64,000 nt of DNA from Eulemur rufifrons (GCF_041146395.1 NC_090990.1:50637501-50701500); one strand, 5' to 3'. Numbered from the stretch's first letter, positions 1 to 12,220 are shown. The notes: generated by a model from the sequence alone, not told the origin. Numbers and translations are program-made.

Positions 1-845
1 TTTAACAAATTTAAAAAGAGGGGGAAAACAGGATCACTTAGTCCCTGGACCGAAACATGCTCTCTAAACAAAGCAAGCTGTGGGGAGCAGAATATCTACC
101 TAACATTCTTTTCTCTCACACACTGTATTTTTAGTACCTACTAAAAAATCTAATTTAGCTCAGGAGATGCTGGGTTGTAGTTAAATGTAGTTTCTGATGC
201 AAGAGATATCACTTGCATCTATTTCAGTCTCATCCTGGAGGCCCAGGAGAGATATACAATTTTATCTGACTACCTGTCTAATCTAGGAGGAGTACCTGTT
301 GCTACCTTTTTCATTTTATTCCCTGCTCTGTGCAAGCTTTACTGTCCAGACTCATTTTAACTTGACCTATGGTGTTAACAGAAGGGAGCAGTAAGCTCTA
401 CTTGGTAGAGAGTAACTACCTCATCAACCTAATTAAACTGCTCTTCATTAAGGTCAGGTATTATGGATTTAAATGTATGTTATCAGAGAAGGCTATGATA
501 TTAACTTAGAAGAAACCATTAACATTTTGGGATGTATCATTTTTCCGATAAATTAGAGCCTCAAGAGGGCAGGACATTCTGAGGAGAGGAAGGAGGATAA
601 GGAAAACCCTGGTTCCCTCAGTGTACAAATTTATGGGGGGAAAAGGAGTAAAGGGTCAACTGAGAGCCTCAGGCAAACAACAGATTTGCCACCTGAGGAA
701 AAAAGCCCCCTAAGGCAGCAGTTCCCTGCACTCCTCTAAAAAATCCCGCTCCTGTGACTTTGTATATACACGTGTTTAGAGAATGGGTAAACAAATATAA
801 ATAGAATATGAAACACACCCCCCCCAAAGAGAAGGTGGGTACCAG
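1..845. other. unassigned intergenic sequence
   Basis: AT-rich non-coding sequence with no recognisable repeat, exon or RNA gene. The only open frame is a 60-codon minus-strand one with no domain-like content. A very diverged repeat could be hidden here. Confidence 0.5.
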
Positions 846-1016
846 AGCCAACTGCCAGAGCCCAGCTCTAGCTCTCCCATTTCCCAGCTTGTGATCCGGG
901 CAGGTAGCAACAGCCCATCGTGACTGCTAAATGATAGCCTCTATGGTTGTGGAAAAGATTAAATTAGCTACTACATGTAAAACACTTGGGATATTGCGTT
1001 ACACAATAGACGTTTA
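846..1016 (+). mobile_element. MIR SINE fragment
   Basis: Diverged copy of the tRNA-derived MIR SINE. The order is that of the MIR core and tail: a 'cagcttgtgatccgggcaggt' type segment, then 'gattaaattagctactacatgtaaaacacttggg'-like sequence (shown here in pieces), which corresponds to the 'aggattaaatgag..acatgtaaagcgctt' part of MIR. The promoter end is missing or unrecognisable. Ancient and non-functional. Confidence 0.7.
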
Positions 1017-2043
1017 AAAAAAAAAAGAGTCCTGCTCAGTAATTCACAATTTTTCAGCCAAAGACATGAAGACGTTGTAGCTGTATTTGTTCTTCAGAAT
1101 CTCCTTATGAGTTTTGCTTAGGTGAGGGCTCCCTTTTGAACTGATGAACAGGATCAAGCTAATTCATTTTCAGCTGAATCTATATCAAATAAAAGAATGT
1201 GAAACCTTTTTAAAAGAACAGAATGATGTTTAGTAATGGAAGCTATAGCATGTCAGCAGTGCCGAAAAATAAAATGGCAGTGTCTGCTACAAAATCTGAC
1301 AGTGGGTGAGGGGCTGACACAGATTTTGCTATAGCAAAGGAAAAAAATAATTTTTTAAGGCATATGCTGGTCTTCTTGTTGTTTTTAATCAGGAAAGCAA
1401 ACTATTCAGATAGGAGTAAGTTTAACTTTGGGGGTAAGTGTTTTGTCAAATGCCACATTTTTTAATCCAAGAAGTTCTTTTCTTTCAATATGTTAGCATA
1501 TGGAGACTTCCTTATAAAAAAAGGTTGCACATCTAAATTAAATAATTTGACTGGGTAAGAGAGCTGTAAGATCTACCGGTTGGGTCTGACCACGAAAGGA
1601 AGCATATTTGGACATTTGCCTTAATCTCATCAACAGGCTAAACACAATGAGTCATTGAAAAAAGGGTGACGGTCCTCAGATTTGAAGAGCTGATGGGCTC
1701 ATAGAAAGAACCAGATGGAATGCATTCTGAATGGCCTGATTCCTCAGAATATTTTTGGTCAAACTGTGCTGTTACCGCAATGATCACAATAACTAACAGT
1801 AAGTCCCTGTGTGTTTTCATCCAAGTCTACAGGTGCCCTTGCCCCTAGTATCAGCCCCTTCCTTCCTCCAGGACATGAAAAAACATAAAATAGAGCACTC
1901 TGGCTCTTAGCTGGCAAGGTACTCACACAACACATATATTAGTAAGTAATTATGAATTCACATTATAAAATTTAAAAGAACTTTAAAAATCTAATGAAAT
2001 TCCTCCTACAAAAGTACAGAGTGGCCAAGCAGATGGTGCTAAT
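1017..2043. other. unassigned intergenic sequence
   Basis: No repeat family or exon recognised. A short A-run follows the MIR at about 1,016-1,027. A 60-codon minus-strand frame at 1,638-1,820 has a hydrophobic start but no matching gene context and is taken as chance. Confidence 0.45.
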
Positions 2044-2305
2044 ATTAATAGGCAACATTTCCATCAAGCTGAAATGGGCCAAAAGCTGTTCAAAGCACTT
2101 CACGTGCATTAACTCACTTAATCCTCACTACAACCCTGTGGAATAGATACTATTATTATTGATAATTGAAAGACTATTCAATTGAAGAGCAGAGACATTA
2201 AATAACTTGCCCTGGATCACATAGCTAGTAAATAGCAGAGTCAGGATTCAAACCCAGCCCAACTTGTGGAATCTATGGTCTTAACCTCTAGGTTACACCA
2301 CTTCT
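2044..2305 (-). mobile_element. MIR SINE, nearly full length
   Basis: Reverse-complement MIR. From left to right the tail 'caaagcacttcacgtgcatt', the core 'taactcacttaatcctcac', a 'tactattattatt' stretch, 'taacttgccctggatcacat', and the A/B-box end 'gattcaaacccagccc' and 'cttaacctctaggttacacc' all appear in MIR order. One of the best preserved MIRs in the window. Confidence 0.9.
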
Positions 2306-2451
2306 TGAAGCAGTGATGGGGGCAGGGGGCAGGGAACACCACTGAACATGTTCCTGTTCACCATAACACATACGACAGCCTTGAGTAACATCAACAGTAT
2401 TGCCTAGAGAGAAATCTGTGTGGTTGAGATCTCTGACTCTACCTTTTCAAT

Positions 2452-2735
2452 TTACTCAACAAATAATGATTGAATACCTAAGTAAGTGTCAGGCACTATC
2501 CTTAATGTAAATACTTGGATATACAGCAATAAGGGCTTCTGCCCTCATGGAGTTTACAATCTAGAGAGCAAGGTCAAAAATAAAGAAATATGCCAACAAC
2601 TACCTACTACACTGTCTAGTCATGGTATTTGCTATAGAAAAAGCAGAGTGAGAGGACAGACGGTAATGAGGGGGCTACCTTAGTTCAGGTGGCCAGAGAA
2701 GGCTTCCCTGGGTAAGTGACCCTTAAGCACCAACA
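2452..2735 (-). mobile_element. L2 LINE 3' fragment
   Basis: Reverse-complement L2 3' end. It opens with 'tactcaacaaataatgattg' and 'gtgtcaggcactatcc', continues through 'gccctcatggagtttacaat' and ends with 'cagagaaggcttccctggg'. This is the usual reverse order of the L2 3'UTR (AATAAATG tail to GGAAGCCTTCC block). Dead. Confidence 0.85.
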
Positions 2736-2775
2736 CAAGTTGGTGACAGAGAGAACCAAGTGATGAGGGGCTCCA

Positions 2776-2995
2776 AAGCGAGACTGCTTGAGATCAGAAT
2801 CCTGGTTCTGTGTGAACTTGTTCAAGTTTCTAGAACTTTCCATGCCTTGGGGTCCTTATCTTTAAAATGGAAATGGGGGTGGGGCAAGGGCAATATACAT
2901 AACCTAAACATTTGTACCCCCATCATATGCTGAAATAAAAAAAAATGGAAATGTTGCTGCTTAGTGTTGTGCGGATTAAATGATTTATCTGTATA
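2776..2995 (+). mobile_element. MIR SINE, split by a LINE-1 tail
   Basis: A plus-strand MIR reads 'gagactgcttgagatcagaa', 'ccttatctttaaaatggaaa', and after an interruption resumes with 'gttgtgcggattaaatgatt'. The gap at 2,876-2,941 is a separate insertion flanked by a duplicated 12-bp piece of the MIR itself, so the MIR was intact before the hit. Confidence 0.7.
2876..2941 (+). mobile_element. 66-bp LINE-1 3' tail insertion
   Basis: Only the last ~60 bp of the LINE-1 3' end plus a short A-tail is present: 'tggggcaagggcaatatac', 'aacctaaacatttgtacccc' and 'tgctgaaataaaaa'. The same tail ends the larger copies near 42,200 and 62,410. The target duplication 'aaaatggaaatg' stands at 2,864-2,875 and 2,942-2,953, so this is a genuine, extremely 5'-truncated target-primed insertion. 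Confidence 0.88.
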
Positions 2996-3551
2996 TCATC
3001 AATTCTAAGGCCACCTGTTTTCCCCACATTTCAACATCTCAGAATCAAGAACTTCTTACCCTGAATGAGGCTTACACTCACTGATGGGCACCTAGCAGTC
3101 CTAATGAAGTTAGTACTGTTTGCTCACGAGCCATGCCAGTTGCTGTTCCAGGTTGTGTGACAGGACACCTGCAGCCACTCCATGCCACAAGCCATTAAGG
3201 GCCATTTTAGGAAGATCATGAACCCTGATTATTGGAAAATGTTTTGTGTGACACCTTGCATTAAGATCCAGGAAACTCAGGTATCAAAACTAGGGAATCG
3301 GTGTCAGCATCTTGAAAGAAAATCCTGGAACCGGAATCCTGGAGGGGAGTACTCTTGTAAGAAGTATGATAGGACAAATCTCTTGATGACTCTGACACTC
3401 ATTATATAGAAAAACCTGGCTTTTGACAACTCTGTCAAAAGCAATTGAGAATAGACAGGCTTCAAAAGTAAAGGAATTTTGGAAATAGATTAAATAATTT
3501 ATTTTACCTGTATTTTCCTTTTTACATGTGAACAAGTACAATCTCTGATTT
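2996..3551. other. unassigned intergenic sequence
   Basis: No repeat or exon recognised. Two overlapping open frames (75 codons plus at 3,182-3,409; 95 codons minus at 3,290-3,577) show no domain and the minus one starts at the Alu edge; both read as chance. Confidence 0.45.
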
Positions 3552-3567
3552 AAAAAAGTTACATCCA

Positions 3568-3914
3568 GGCCGGGCACGGTGGCTCACGCCTGTAATCCTA
3601 GCTCTCTGGGAGGCCGAGGTGGGCGGATCGTTTGAGCTCAGGAGTTCGAGACCAGCCTGAGCAAGAGTGAGACCCCATCTCTACTAAAAATAGAAAGAAA
3701 TTATATGGACAACTAAAATATATATATACAAAAAATTAGCCGGGCATGGTGGTGCATGCCTGTAGTCCCAGCTACTCGGGAGGCTGAGGCAGGAGGATCG
3801 CTTGGGCCTGGGAGTTTGAGGTTGCTGTGAGCTGGGCTGACGCCACGGCACTCACTCTAGCCTGGGCAACAGAGTGAGACTCTGTCTCAAAAAAAAAAAA
3901 AAAAAAAAAAAAAA
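3568..3914 (+). mobile_element. Alu, full length, strepsirrhine type
   Basis: Full dimeric Alu derived from 7SL RNA. It begins 'ggccgggcacggtggctcac', has left-arm A/B box segments ('gagttcgagaccagcctgag'), the long inter-arm linker with 'agaaagaaattatatggac' and 'caactaaaatatatatatac', a right arm starting 'gccgggcatggtggtgcatg', and a ~24-nt A-tail. The target duplication ending 'agttacatcca' lies at 3,557-3,567 and 3,914-3,924. Few differences from the other Alus here suggest a fairly young copy. Confidence 0.96.
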
Positions 3915-3924
3915 GTTACATCCA

Positions 3925-4302
3925 AATAAGGATCATCTTTCAATAAGAACAAAATAGAAATTTAAAGTGACAATAAAGCATTGTTCGTATTTAATTGGCT
4001 ACAGGTTTTTCTTTCTTAGTTTCTCATAAAATAATAATGCCTCATACAAAGGATGCATCTTAGAGTCAATGAAGTGTTGGTGAATCTTTTACAATAGTGA
4101 CTGGCAATATTAAACTTTCAGTAAGCAATCATCAGTATTTCTCAGTTCTACTGGGGACAGTGGACAGTGGTGTCCACCCGTATGTTTCACTGCTCAGGCT
4201 ACCTTCCTCACTTTCTGTTTTTTCACATAGAGTTATTTTTTAAATATGAAAAAATTAAATTGCTATTTTAAAATGTAAATACACACTTAAATTTCAGTTA
4301 AA
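3925..4302. other. unassigned intergenic sequence
   Basis: AT-rich non-coding sequence between the Alu and the LINE-1; nothing recognised. Confidence 0.45.
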
Positions 4303-6515
4303 TAGAATTTTTTCTCTCTCTTTATTTCAAAACATTAAGGGAGTACAAATGTTTTTGTTACATGAATACCTTGTAATGATGTTAAAGTCAGGGCTTTAGT
4401 GTCCCCATCACCAGAATAGTGTTCACTGTACCCAATAGGTAAGTTTTTACCTCTCATTCCCTTCCACATTCCCCCTTTCTAGGATTCCAATGAACTTTAT
4501 TTATATCTCTTTGTGCCTTTGTGTGTCCATTATTTAGCCCCCAATTATTAGAGAGTACATGTGGTGTTTGGCTTTCCATTCCTGAGATACTTCACTTAGG
4601 ATAATGGTCTCCAGTTCCATGCACATTACTGCAAGTGATACTATTTCATTCCTTATTATGGCTGAGTAGTACTCCATGGTATATATTTACCACGTTACCA
4701 CATTTTCTTAATCCACTCATGAATTGATGGGCACTTAGGTTGATTCTAGATCTTTGCAGCTGTGAATTGTGCTGTGATAAACATTCCAGTGCAAGTGTTT
4801 TTTGATAAAATGACTTCATTTCCTTAGGGTAGATACCTAGCAGTGGGATTTCTAGATTGAATAGTAGGTCTATAATTAGTTCTTTGAGGAAACTCCATAC
4901 TGTTTTCCACAGAGGTTGTCCTAATTTGAAGTCCCACCAACAATGTATAAGTGGTCCTTTCTCTCTGCGTCCACACCAGAGTCTATTGTTTTTTTATTTT
5001 TTTAATTATGACCATTCTGACAGGGATAAAGTGGTATCTCATTATGGTTTTTATTTGCATTTCCCTGATGATTAGTGATATGGAGCATTTTTTCATATGT
5101 TTATTGGTCATTTGTCTATCTTCAATCAAAAACTTCTGTTCATGTCTTCTGCTCACTTTTTAATGGAGTTGATCATTTTTTTCTTGCTGATTTGTTTGAG
5201 TTCTTTGTAGATTCTGGATATGGTCCTTTGTCAGATGTATTGTTTGCGAATATTTTCTCTCATTTTAAAGGAATTATGGGACTATTCACTCTGTTGATTA
5301 TTTCCTTTGCTGTGAAGAAGCTTTTAAATTGAATTAAGTTTCATTTATTTATTTTTGGTTTTGCTTTATTTGCTTTTGGGGTCATAGTCATAAATTCTTT
5401 GCCTGGGCTGATGTCTGAAACAGTTTTTCCTGCATGTTCTTCTAGAATTTTTATGATTTAATGACTTTCATTGAAATCTTTCATTCATCTTTAGTTAATT
5501 TTTGTATATGGTGAGAGATGGGGGACTTGTGGCTATTTAGTTTTCCCAGCACCATTTATTAAATAGGGCTTCTTTTCCCCAGTTTATGTTGTTGTCTGCT
5601 TTGTCAAAGATCAGTTGGTTATAGGCAGATGGTTTTATTTCTCAGTTCTCTATTATGTTCCATTGGTATATGGCTCTACTTTTATACCAGTACCATGCTG
5701 TTTTGGTTACTATAACCTTGTAGTATAATTTGAAGTCAAATAATGTAATGGCTCCATTTTTTTTTCTTAAGATTGCTTTGGTTATTCGGGCTCTTTTTTA
5801 GTTCCAGAAGAAGTATAGAATTATTTTTTCTAGATCTGTAAAATATGACATTGGTATTTTGATGGGGATTGTGTTGAATGTGTAAATCGTTTGGGGCAGT
5901 ATGGGTATTTTAACAACATTGATTCAATCCATGAGCATGGGATGTCTTTCCATTTGTTTGTGACATCTATGATTTCTTTCACCACTGTTTTGTAGTTCTC
6001 CTTGTAGAGAACTTTCACTTCCTTGGTTAAGTATATTCCCAGGTATTTTATTTTCTTTGTAGCTATTGTAAATGGTATTGAGTCCTTGATGTGACTCTCA
6101 CCTTGACTGTTATTAGTATATAGAAATGTTACTGATTGGTGTACACTGATTTTGTAAGCTGAGCGTTGCTAAATGTATCAATTCTAGGAGTCTTCTGGGG
6201 ATGTCTTTAGGGTTTTTAAGATACAAGAGCATATCATCAGCAAACAGAGATAGTTTGACCTCCTCTTCTGTGATTTGGATACCCATTATTTTTTTCTCTT
6301 GCCTGACTGCTCTGGCTAGGAATTCCAATACTATGTTGAATAGAAGTGGTGACCATGAATACCCTTGTTTTGTTCCAGTTATTAGGGGGAATGCTTTCAA
6401 CTTTTCCCTATTCATTATGATGTTGGCTGTGGGCTTGTCATACATGGCTTTTATAGTTTTGAAGGATGTTCCTTCTATGCTTAGTTTGTTTAGGGTTTTT
6501 ATCATGTTTAGGGTG
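4303..6515 (-). mobile_element. LINE-1, 5'-truncated, minus strand
   Basis: About 2.2 kb of LINE-1 in reverse. The left end is a T-rich tail followed by an antisense 3'UTR ('caccagaatagtgttcactg'). Then comes the 3' half of ORF2, read on the minus strand. The block at 6,113-6,580 translates as reverse transcriptase and holds the catalytic FADD box at about 6,232-6,246, preceded by '[14 protein letters not shown]'. Downstream ORF2 is broken by many stops. The right end, near 6,515, is the 5' truncation point, upstream of which L1 homology stops. No endonuclease or ORF1 remains. Confidence 0.9.
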
Positions 6516-7815
6516 TTAGATGCCGTATCAGAGGGAAAAAAGATCAGGGCAAAGATGTAGAGGGATAGCATTTTCTGCAAATCAGCTAAGAAAATCTAAG
6601 ATGACAAACTGTACTCTGAACTGGCAACATTGTGTCCCATTACTGATGGAATAGTACCTTAAGAATAAAGTACATTTAGTTCTGGGGGGTGGAAAGTGGT
6701 ATTTCCTATGTATGTAAGTATGTGGCTTGAAATTCTTAACTGCTATGTGCATAAATCCCAAGAAAAGTCTTTAATTTAAAGGAATTATGGGTGGAAGCAG
6801 TACAGTCTAAACCTATAATGAGAAAAAATTTCTTCAGGTAACAAGAAGTTCCTCTGATCTTGTAGTCAATTTATTAAAGGAATATAGACCAAGGAGTTAT
6901 CGGAATCATAAAAATAAACAACCAATATTACCTTCTTGTGGATGTTCTCCTTGATTCAAAGGAAAGACTAGATTAAATTTTTTCAATTCAGTGATATACC
7001 CACTTTTTATTGTGTGCATTGGGAGCTTGAAGGATACTGGCCAATTCTGTTGTGGTTGCATTAAGATGCTAAAGGAATACCCAGGAAATTTTGTTCCCTA
7101 AGGGGGAAAAACAGTAAAAACTTTTCCCAACAATGTAGAAATTCCAGCAAAGATGGAGGGGTACCAAGGACACATAGATAATTGAAATATAAATTTTGAG
7201 AAACTGTTGTGGGATAATTTCCAAAAAGTAAAGGCTCAGATGTTACATGTGAAAAAGAAGTGAGTGCCAAGTTGTGTGGTAAAAAACATGAGGATTGCAA
7301 AAGGAGTGTAGGAGTTAATCCCTGAAATTCATGAACAACTTTGGACTTGCCCAGGAAGTAATGGATAGTTACGTCAACAATAAAGTGTTTCATCTAACAA
7401 TAAAGAGTTTTCATAAGCAAAACTTTAATGTAGAATGTTATAAATTGTGGATTTCATAATTTCAGGTTCTTTGCCATTAGCCCCCAGATGTCTCTGACAA
7501 GGTGTGAGACTTGGGCCTCTCACCTTCAATCATTGCTGGGAGGGATTCTGAGCCTTCCCTAATATTGAATGGTGGGTATCACACATCCAGGAATCAAGAA
7601 CCAGGAGATACAATCTGCACATGTTCATGTGCACATCTTTCCCATATTATGCTCTTTGCTTCACTAAACAAGCCACCTGGAGAGATGGCCAATGGTGGGT
7701 GTTGCTGGCACTTCCCTCAGCTACACCAGCACCAGCACCAAGAAGTGTTTTTAATTTTTGTGTTTTTTAATCTCATTCTCACTTGAATTTCTTACATTTG
7801 TTAGTTTTTAAAAAT
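6516..7815. other. unassigned intergenic sequence
   Basis: No repeat family or exon recognised in this 1.3-kb gap. Open frames at 7,061-7,393 (minus, 110 codons) and 7,511-7,786 (plus, 91 codons) have low-complexity composition and no recognisable domain. Confidence 0.45.
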
Positions 7816-8600
7816 ATTTTAATTAAAAATCATGTATTTCAGACTCTATTTTTCTATTTTCCAATCTTCACCAGTTTTCCCAATCATATCCCTTGTCTGC
7901 TCCAGGATCCAATTCAGGATCCCATATTGAATATAATTGTCATGGCTGTGTAGTCTCCTTCAATCTCTATGACCAGAATTTTTAATAACTAAATGTTTTA
8001 ATATCTAACAAGTCTTTTAATCTATATAAATTAAGCTCAAGCAGATAAAAAGCTCAAAAGTTATGTATGGCTATTACATGTGTCAAGGATGATGGAGAAA
8101 AAGTTATAGTGCCTTAAACTGTACAAACTAATTTATTTAAATGAAATAAAATTCAATATTTATTGTGCACAGGTCTATGAATTTTGACACACACATGCTT
8201 TGTGCAGCTCTATGTTATAATCAAGATGTAGAATATTTCCATCACTCACAGAAATTTCTTCGTTCTACCCCTTTGTAGTCAAACAGTGCCCCAAAACACC
8301 CAGCCTGGCAACACATTTATTGACATGAAATTGTTTATATATTCCCTTATTATACTTTAATTTCTGTGGACTATGTACATAATGAAGTCACTGCTCATTC
8401 TCAATATTGATAATTTATGGCATTCCTCTCTGATCAGCGTTACTAGAGATTCAATTTTATTAATCTCAAAGAAACAGTTTTTTATTGATTTTCCCATCTT
8501 GTCATTGGTTTTTCTCTCTTGTCATTCTGTTTTCTATGTCATTTTTGTTTGTTTGTTTTACTTTTATTTTCTTTTTAAAAATTTTAATAGATTTAGGATT
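7816..8600 (-). mobile_element. ancient L1M LINE, 3'UTR and part of ORF2
   Basis: Degraded L1M in reverse. The first half has L1M 3'UTR features ('ccaggatccaattcaggatc', 'aatcaagatgtagaatattt', 'cccctttgtagtcaa'). From about 8,340 it becomes antisense ORF2 near the endonuclease/RT boundary ('ttcaattttattaatctcaa', 'aaacagttttttattgattt'). Stops occur in all frames. With 9,935-11,240 it forms the two ends of one older element. Confidence 0.7.
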
Positions 8601-9934
8601 GAATTCCATTCCATATCCACATGTATATATTGTGTAATGGTAGAGTCTGGGCTTGATCAAATGGCAGATCTATCTTTAGTTCTTTGAAAAATCTCCATGC
8701 TGATTTCCATAGAGGTTGTACTAATTTTCATTCCCACCAACAGTGTATAAGTGTTCCCTTTTCACTTCATCCATGCCAATATCTATTGTTTTGACTTTTT
8801 AATAATGGTATTTCTAATTGGAGTAAGATGGTATGTCATTATGCTTTTAATTTGTATTTCTCTGATGATTAGTAATGTTGAGCATCTTTTCACATGTTTC
8901 TTGGCCATTTATATAACTTGTTTTGAAAAATGTCTGTTCATTTTATTTGCCCACTTTTTAATGGGGTTATTCATTTTTTTCTTGATGAATTGTATTTCTT
9001 GTAGATTCTGGGTATTAGTCCTTTGTCAGACACAGTTTGCAAATAATTTCTTCCACTCTACACGTTGTCTATTTATTCTGTTAATTATGTATTTTGCTGT
9101 ACAACAGTTTTTTAGTTTAATTAAGTTCTATTTGTCTAGTTTTGTTTTTATTGCATTTGCTTTTGGGGTCTTAGTCATAAATTATTTGCCTAGGTCAATG
9201 TTCAGAAGAGTTTTTCTAAGATTTTCGCCTAGAATTTTTATTGTTTCAGATCTTACATTTAAGTCTTTAATCCACCTTGAGTTAATTTTTGTAACTCAAG
9301 AGAGATCCCTGTCTGTGAGAGATAAGGAAAGGATCCAGTTTCATTCTTCTGCATATGGCTCTCCAATTTCCCCAGCACCATTTATTGAATACTGTATCCT
9401 TTTCCTAGTATAAGTTTTTATCTGTTTTGTTGAGGACTGTTGGTTGTGTGCACATGGTTTTATTTCTGGGTTCTCTCTTCTGTTCTATTGATCTATATGT
9501 CTACTTTTATGCCAGTACCATGCTGTTTGGATTATTATAGCCTTGTAGAGTAATTTGAAGTCAGATCATGTGATGACTGCCATTTTTGTTCTTTTTGATT
9601 AGGATTGCTTTGGCTGTTGGGGCTGTTTTTTGGTTCCATATGAATGTTTGAATTGTTTTCTCTAATTTTGTGAAAAATGACATTGATATTTTGACAGGAA
9701 TTGCATTAAATCTGTAGATTGTTTTGAGCAGTATGGTCATTCTAACAATATTGATTTTCCAATCCATGAGCATGGGATGTTTTTCCATTTGTTTGTGTCA
9801 CCTATGATTTCTTTCATCAGTGATTTGTAGTTACCCTTGTAGAGATCTTTCACCTTCTTGGTTAAATTTATTCCTAGGTATTTTATTCATTTTGGAGCTA
9901 TTGTAAATGGGATTGAGTTCTTCAAGCTTGCATG
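8601..9934 (-). mobile_element. LINE-1 ORF2 3' half, minus strand, nested
   Basis: Antisense ORF2 3' half, parallel segment by segment to the copy at 4,850-6,060 but an independent insertion. Shared landmarks are 'ccatagaggttgtactaatt', 'cagcaccatttattgaa', 'taccatgctgtttggattat' and 'atccatgagcatgggatg'. A 220-codon plus-strand frame at 8,751-9,413 is only the T-rich complement of ORF2. It sits between two pieces of an older L1M and so probably inserted into it. Confidence 0.85.
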
Positions 9935-11240
9935 GATTATGACAAGGAATCTGTTGTATATTTTTTTTTATTGTTTGTCCGTAATGTCTTATTTTCTCTG
10001 ACTGCCTTTACAATTTCCTCTTTATCTTTTATTTTCAGTGGTTTCAATATGCTGTCTCTTGGTGGGGGTGTGGTGTGGTGTGGTTAATGTTTTTGTGCTT
10101 GGGGTTCTTGGAGATTTTTAGATTTTTTGACATATTTCATTATTTTGAAAAAAATTATTGACTGTTATCTCTTTAAATACTTTTGCTGCCTTATTTTTTT
10201 CTCTTCTTCTGGAGTTCTATTGTATGTATGTTAGATTACTTGATCTTATGCCAAAGTCCTTTTATTCTCTATTCTGTTTTCTTTCTTCACTTTGATTTTT
10301 TCTCTTTGTGTTTCAGTTTGGGAAATCTCTTCAAGTATACTGATTCATTCTTCAACTATATTGATTTTTCTGATAATTTTATTCAAGTAATTTTTCATCA
10401 CTGTTGCCATGATTTTTATTTCCAGCATTTCTATTTGCCTTCATCTTGATTTTCTGATATTCCTCATGTATTCATACATGTTGTCCATATTTTCTCCTAC
10501 AGCATTTAATATATTAATCATAGTTAATTTAAATCCCTGCCTGATAGTTCCAATATCTGGGTAATCTGAGTCAAATTCTGTTGATTACTTTGCCTCTTGA
10601 AGGTGGTTATTATATCTTTTTATTGCATGTTGTATATACTATGTTGGACAGTAGAGATGAAGGTAAATACTATTTGTACCTACAAAGAGGGATACCTATT
10701 CTTCTGTTGGTCATTAGTGTTGGAGTTTGACTCAATATGGTCAGCAATTTAGGTGGGTTTCAGTTTTGTTGATGGTGTGCCCTGCCAGTGTCCTTATTCT
10801 AGCATTATGTTGTGCTTAAGGTGGGAGTTGGTTTGCTCAATGGTTTTGCTCAATGTGCATGTTCTACCCTCAGCTTTAGGCCTTTCCTGTGTACTTGCAT
10901 ATCAAAGAAGTTGTACCTCCAATTTGCTTGCCTTTTGCCCAGAAATAGACTGTTATTACTTGTTACTTGATGCTTGCTAGTATGGTATAAGGGACTGAGG
11001 GATGCTCTCTATTGCCCTGCTTCTGCATCATTCTTAGGCAGGGGCTGTGGTGAGGATTTGCTGGCCTCCCACCAACAACTTAAGTCTTTTGTTCCTTAGA
11101 GCAGATGGAGCTTGGCAGGATTTTGTGCTTTTCCCATAGCAGTGGCTTTTCCCCTTGTCCAGGCTTACAAGAGTTAGGATTTTGTGGATTTTCTGGAATC
11201 TTATGTTGTGAGGTAGGAGCAACATTTTGTTTAATTTTCT
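9935..11240 (-). mobile_element. ancient L1M LINE, ORF1 and 5'UTR
   Basis: Antisense L1M ORF1 ('tcctctttatcttttatttt', 'tggttaatgtttttgtgctt', 'gtatgtatgttagattactt' and 'tggaaatctcttcaag' landmarks in ORF1 order), followed from about 10,500 by 5'UTR-like sequence ('ccaatatctgggtaatctga', 'tattgcatgttgtatatact'). This is the 5' side of the element whose 3' side is 7,816-8,600. Fully degraded. Confidence 0.65.
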
Positions 11241-11649
11241 GCATCCTAAATGAAAACTGGGTGTCTCTAGATGTATTATTTTTAATTATTATTTTTGTTC
11301 ATAAATTTAATGCATGATCTCTCTATAAATTTAGACCATAGGGAAAGGTATTTTTTGAAGAGATAAAGTTAATTGGTAATCATTTCACACAAATATGACT
11401 CCTTCAAAATTTATCTTTCCTGGTTCATTTATAAGCTTTGGGAAACAACGGCTGTGAATAAAGAATTATAACTCTTGCCCCCAAGATATGTTACTAGTGA
11501 AACATTGATTAAGAATCTGAACGTGAAAAAGCATCAGTCACCTCATGGTAGACAGGTTTCAACCCAACAGTATAGAATGAGTCTTCAGTGGTGACACCGT
11601 ATAGAAATGATCAAAGCATCAGCATTTATGGACACAGATTTCTGTCTCT
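11241..11649. other. unassigned intergenic sequence
   Basis: Nothing recognised. Confidence 0.4.
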
Positions 11650-11770
11650 TCCTCTAAGAGTTGAACTCTTTTACTGTTGTACCTCCAGCACCTGGAACAG
11701 TGCCTGGCACATAGCGGCCACTCTATAATATTAATAATTTGTTCTTTGAATAAATGAATGAATAAGAAAG
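11650..11770 (+). mobile_element. L2 LINE 3' end
   Basis: Plus-strand L2 tail: 'cctccagcacctggaacagt', 'gcctggcacatagcggc' and the terminal 'aataaatgaatgaataag'. A classic L2 3' terminus. Confidence 0.85.
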
Positions 11771-12079
11771 CCCCTGTGTTTTTGTGCAATTAGTGTCAAG
11801 GCCTCAAGAAGGAGACATTGGAGTTTCTGTTGGTCATAAATGTGAAAGGAAGTTTTAATCCTTAATTTAAAAGGAGGTATACCAAATTACATCTTAGGCT
11901 GGTAAACAGGTAGTATAAGTTACACTTCTTAAAATAGATTAATGTTGTTTTGAAAATTGCATATTAAATCTATTATTAGTTTTGGATATATCCCTACAAA
12001 AAGGAAGCAAATAAGGAAAATTAAATTTAGAAAATTGATGGTAGAGTATAACATATTACTAAAATAAGGAAGAATGAGG

Positions 12080-12220
12080 ACAGATCAATTCTCCAACAGG
12101 TATAACTGAACACCTTCTATGTGTCTAGCTCTGGGATTGGCACTGTGGGGAGCAGGAACACAAAAGTCCTGAAATGAGTGTCATCAAATAGCTTCAAGAG
12201 AGTCAGGCAGAAGTTGACAG
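12080..12220 (-). mobile_element. L2 LINE fragment
   Basis: Reverse L2: 'aacaccttctatgtgtctag', 'gggagcaggaacacaaaag' and a following 'agcttcaagagagtcaggca' match the reversed L2 3'UTR order. Weak but consistent. Confidence 0.55.

Noticed and set aside
6201..6560. 119-codon plus-strand frame
   Set aside because: Antisense shadow of the LINE-1 reverse transcriptase on the minus strand.
8751..9413. 220-codon plus-strand open frame, the longest in the window
   Set aside because: It is the complement of LINE-1 ORF2; the T-rich strand reads as a hydrophobic Phe/Leu-rich string with no biological meaning.
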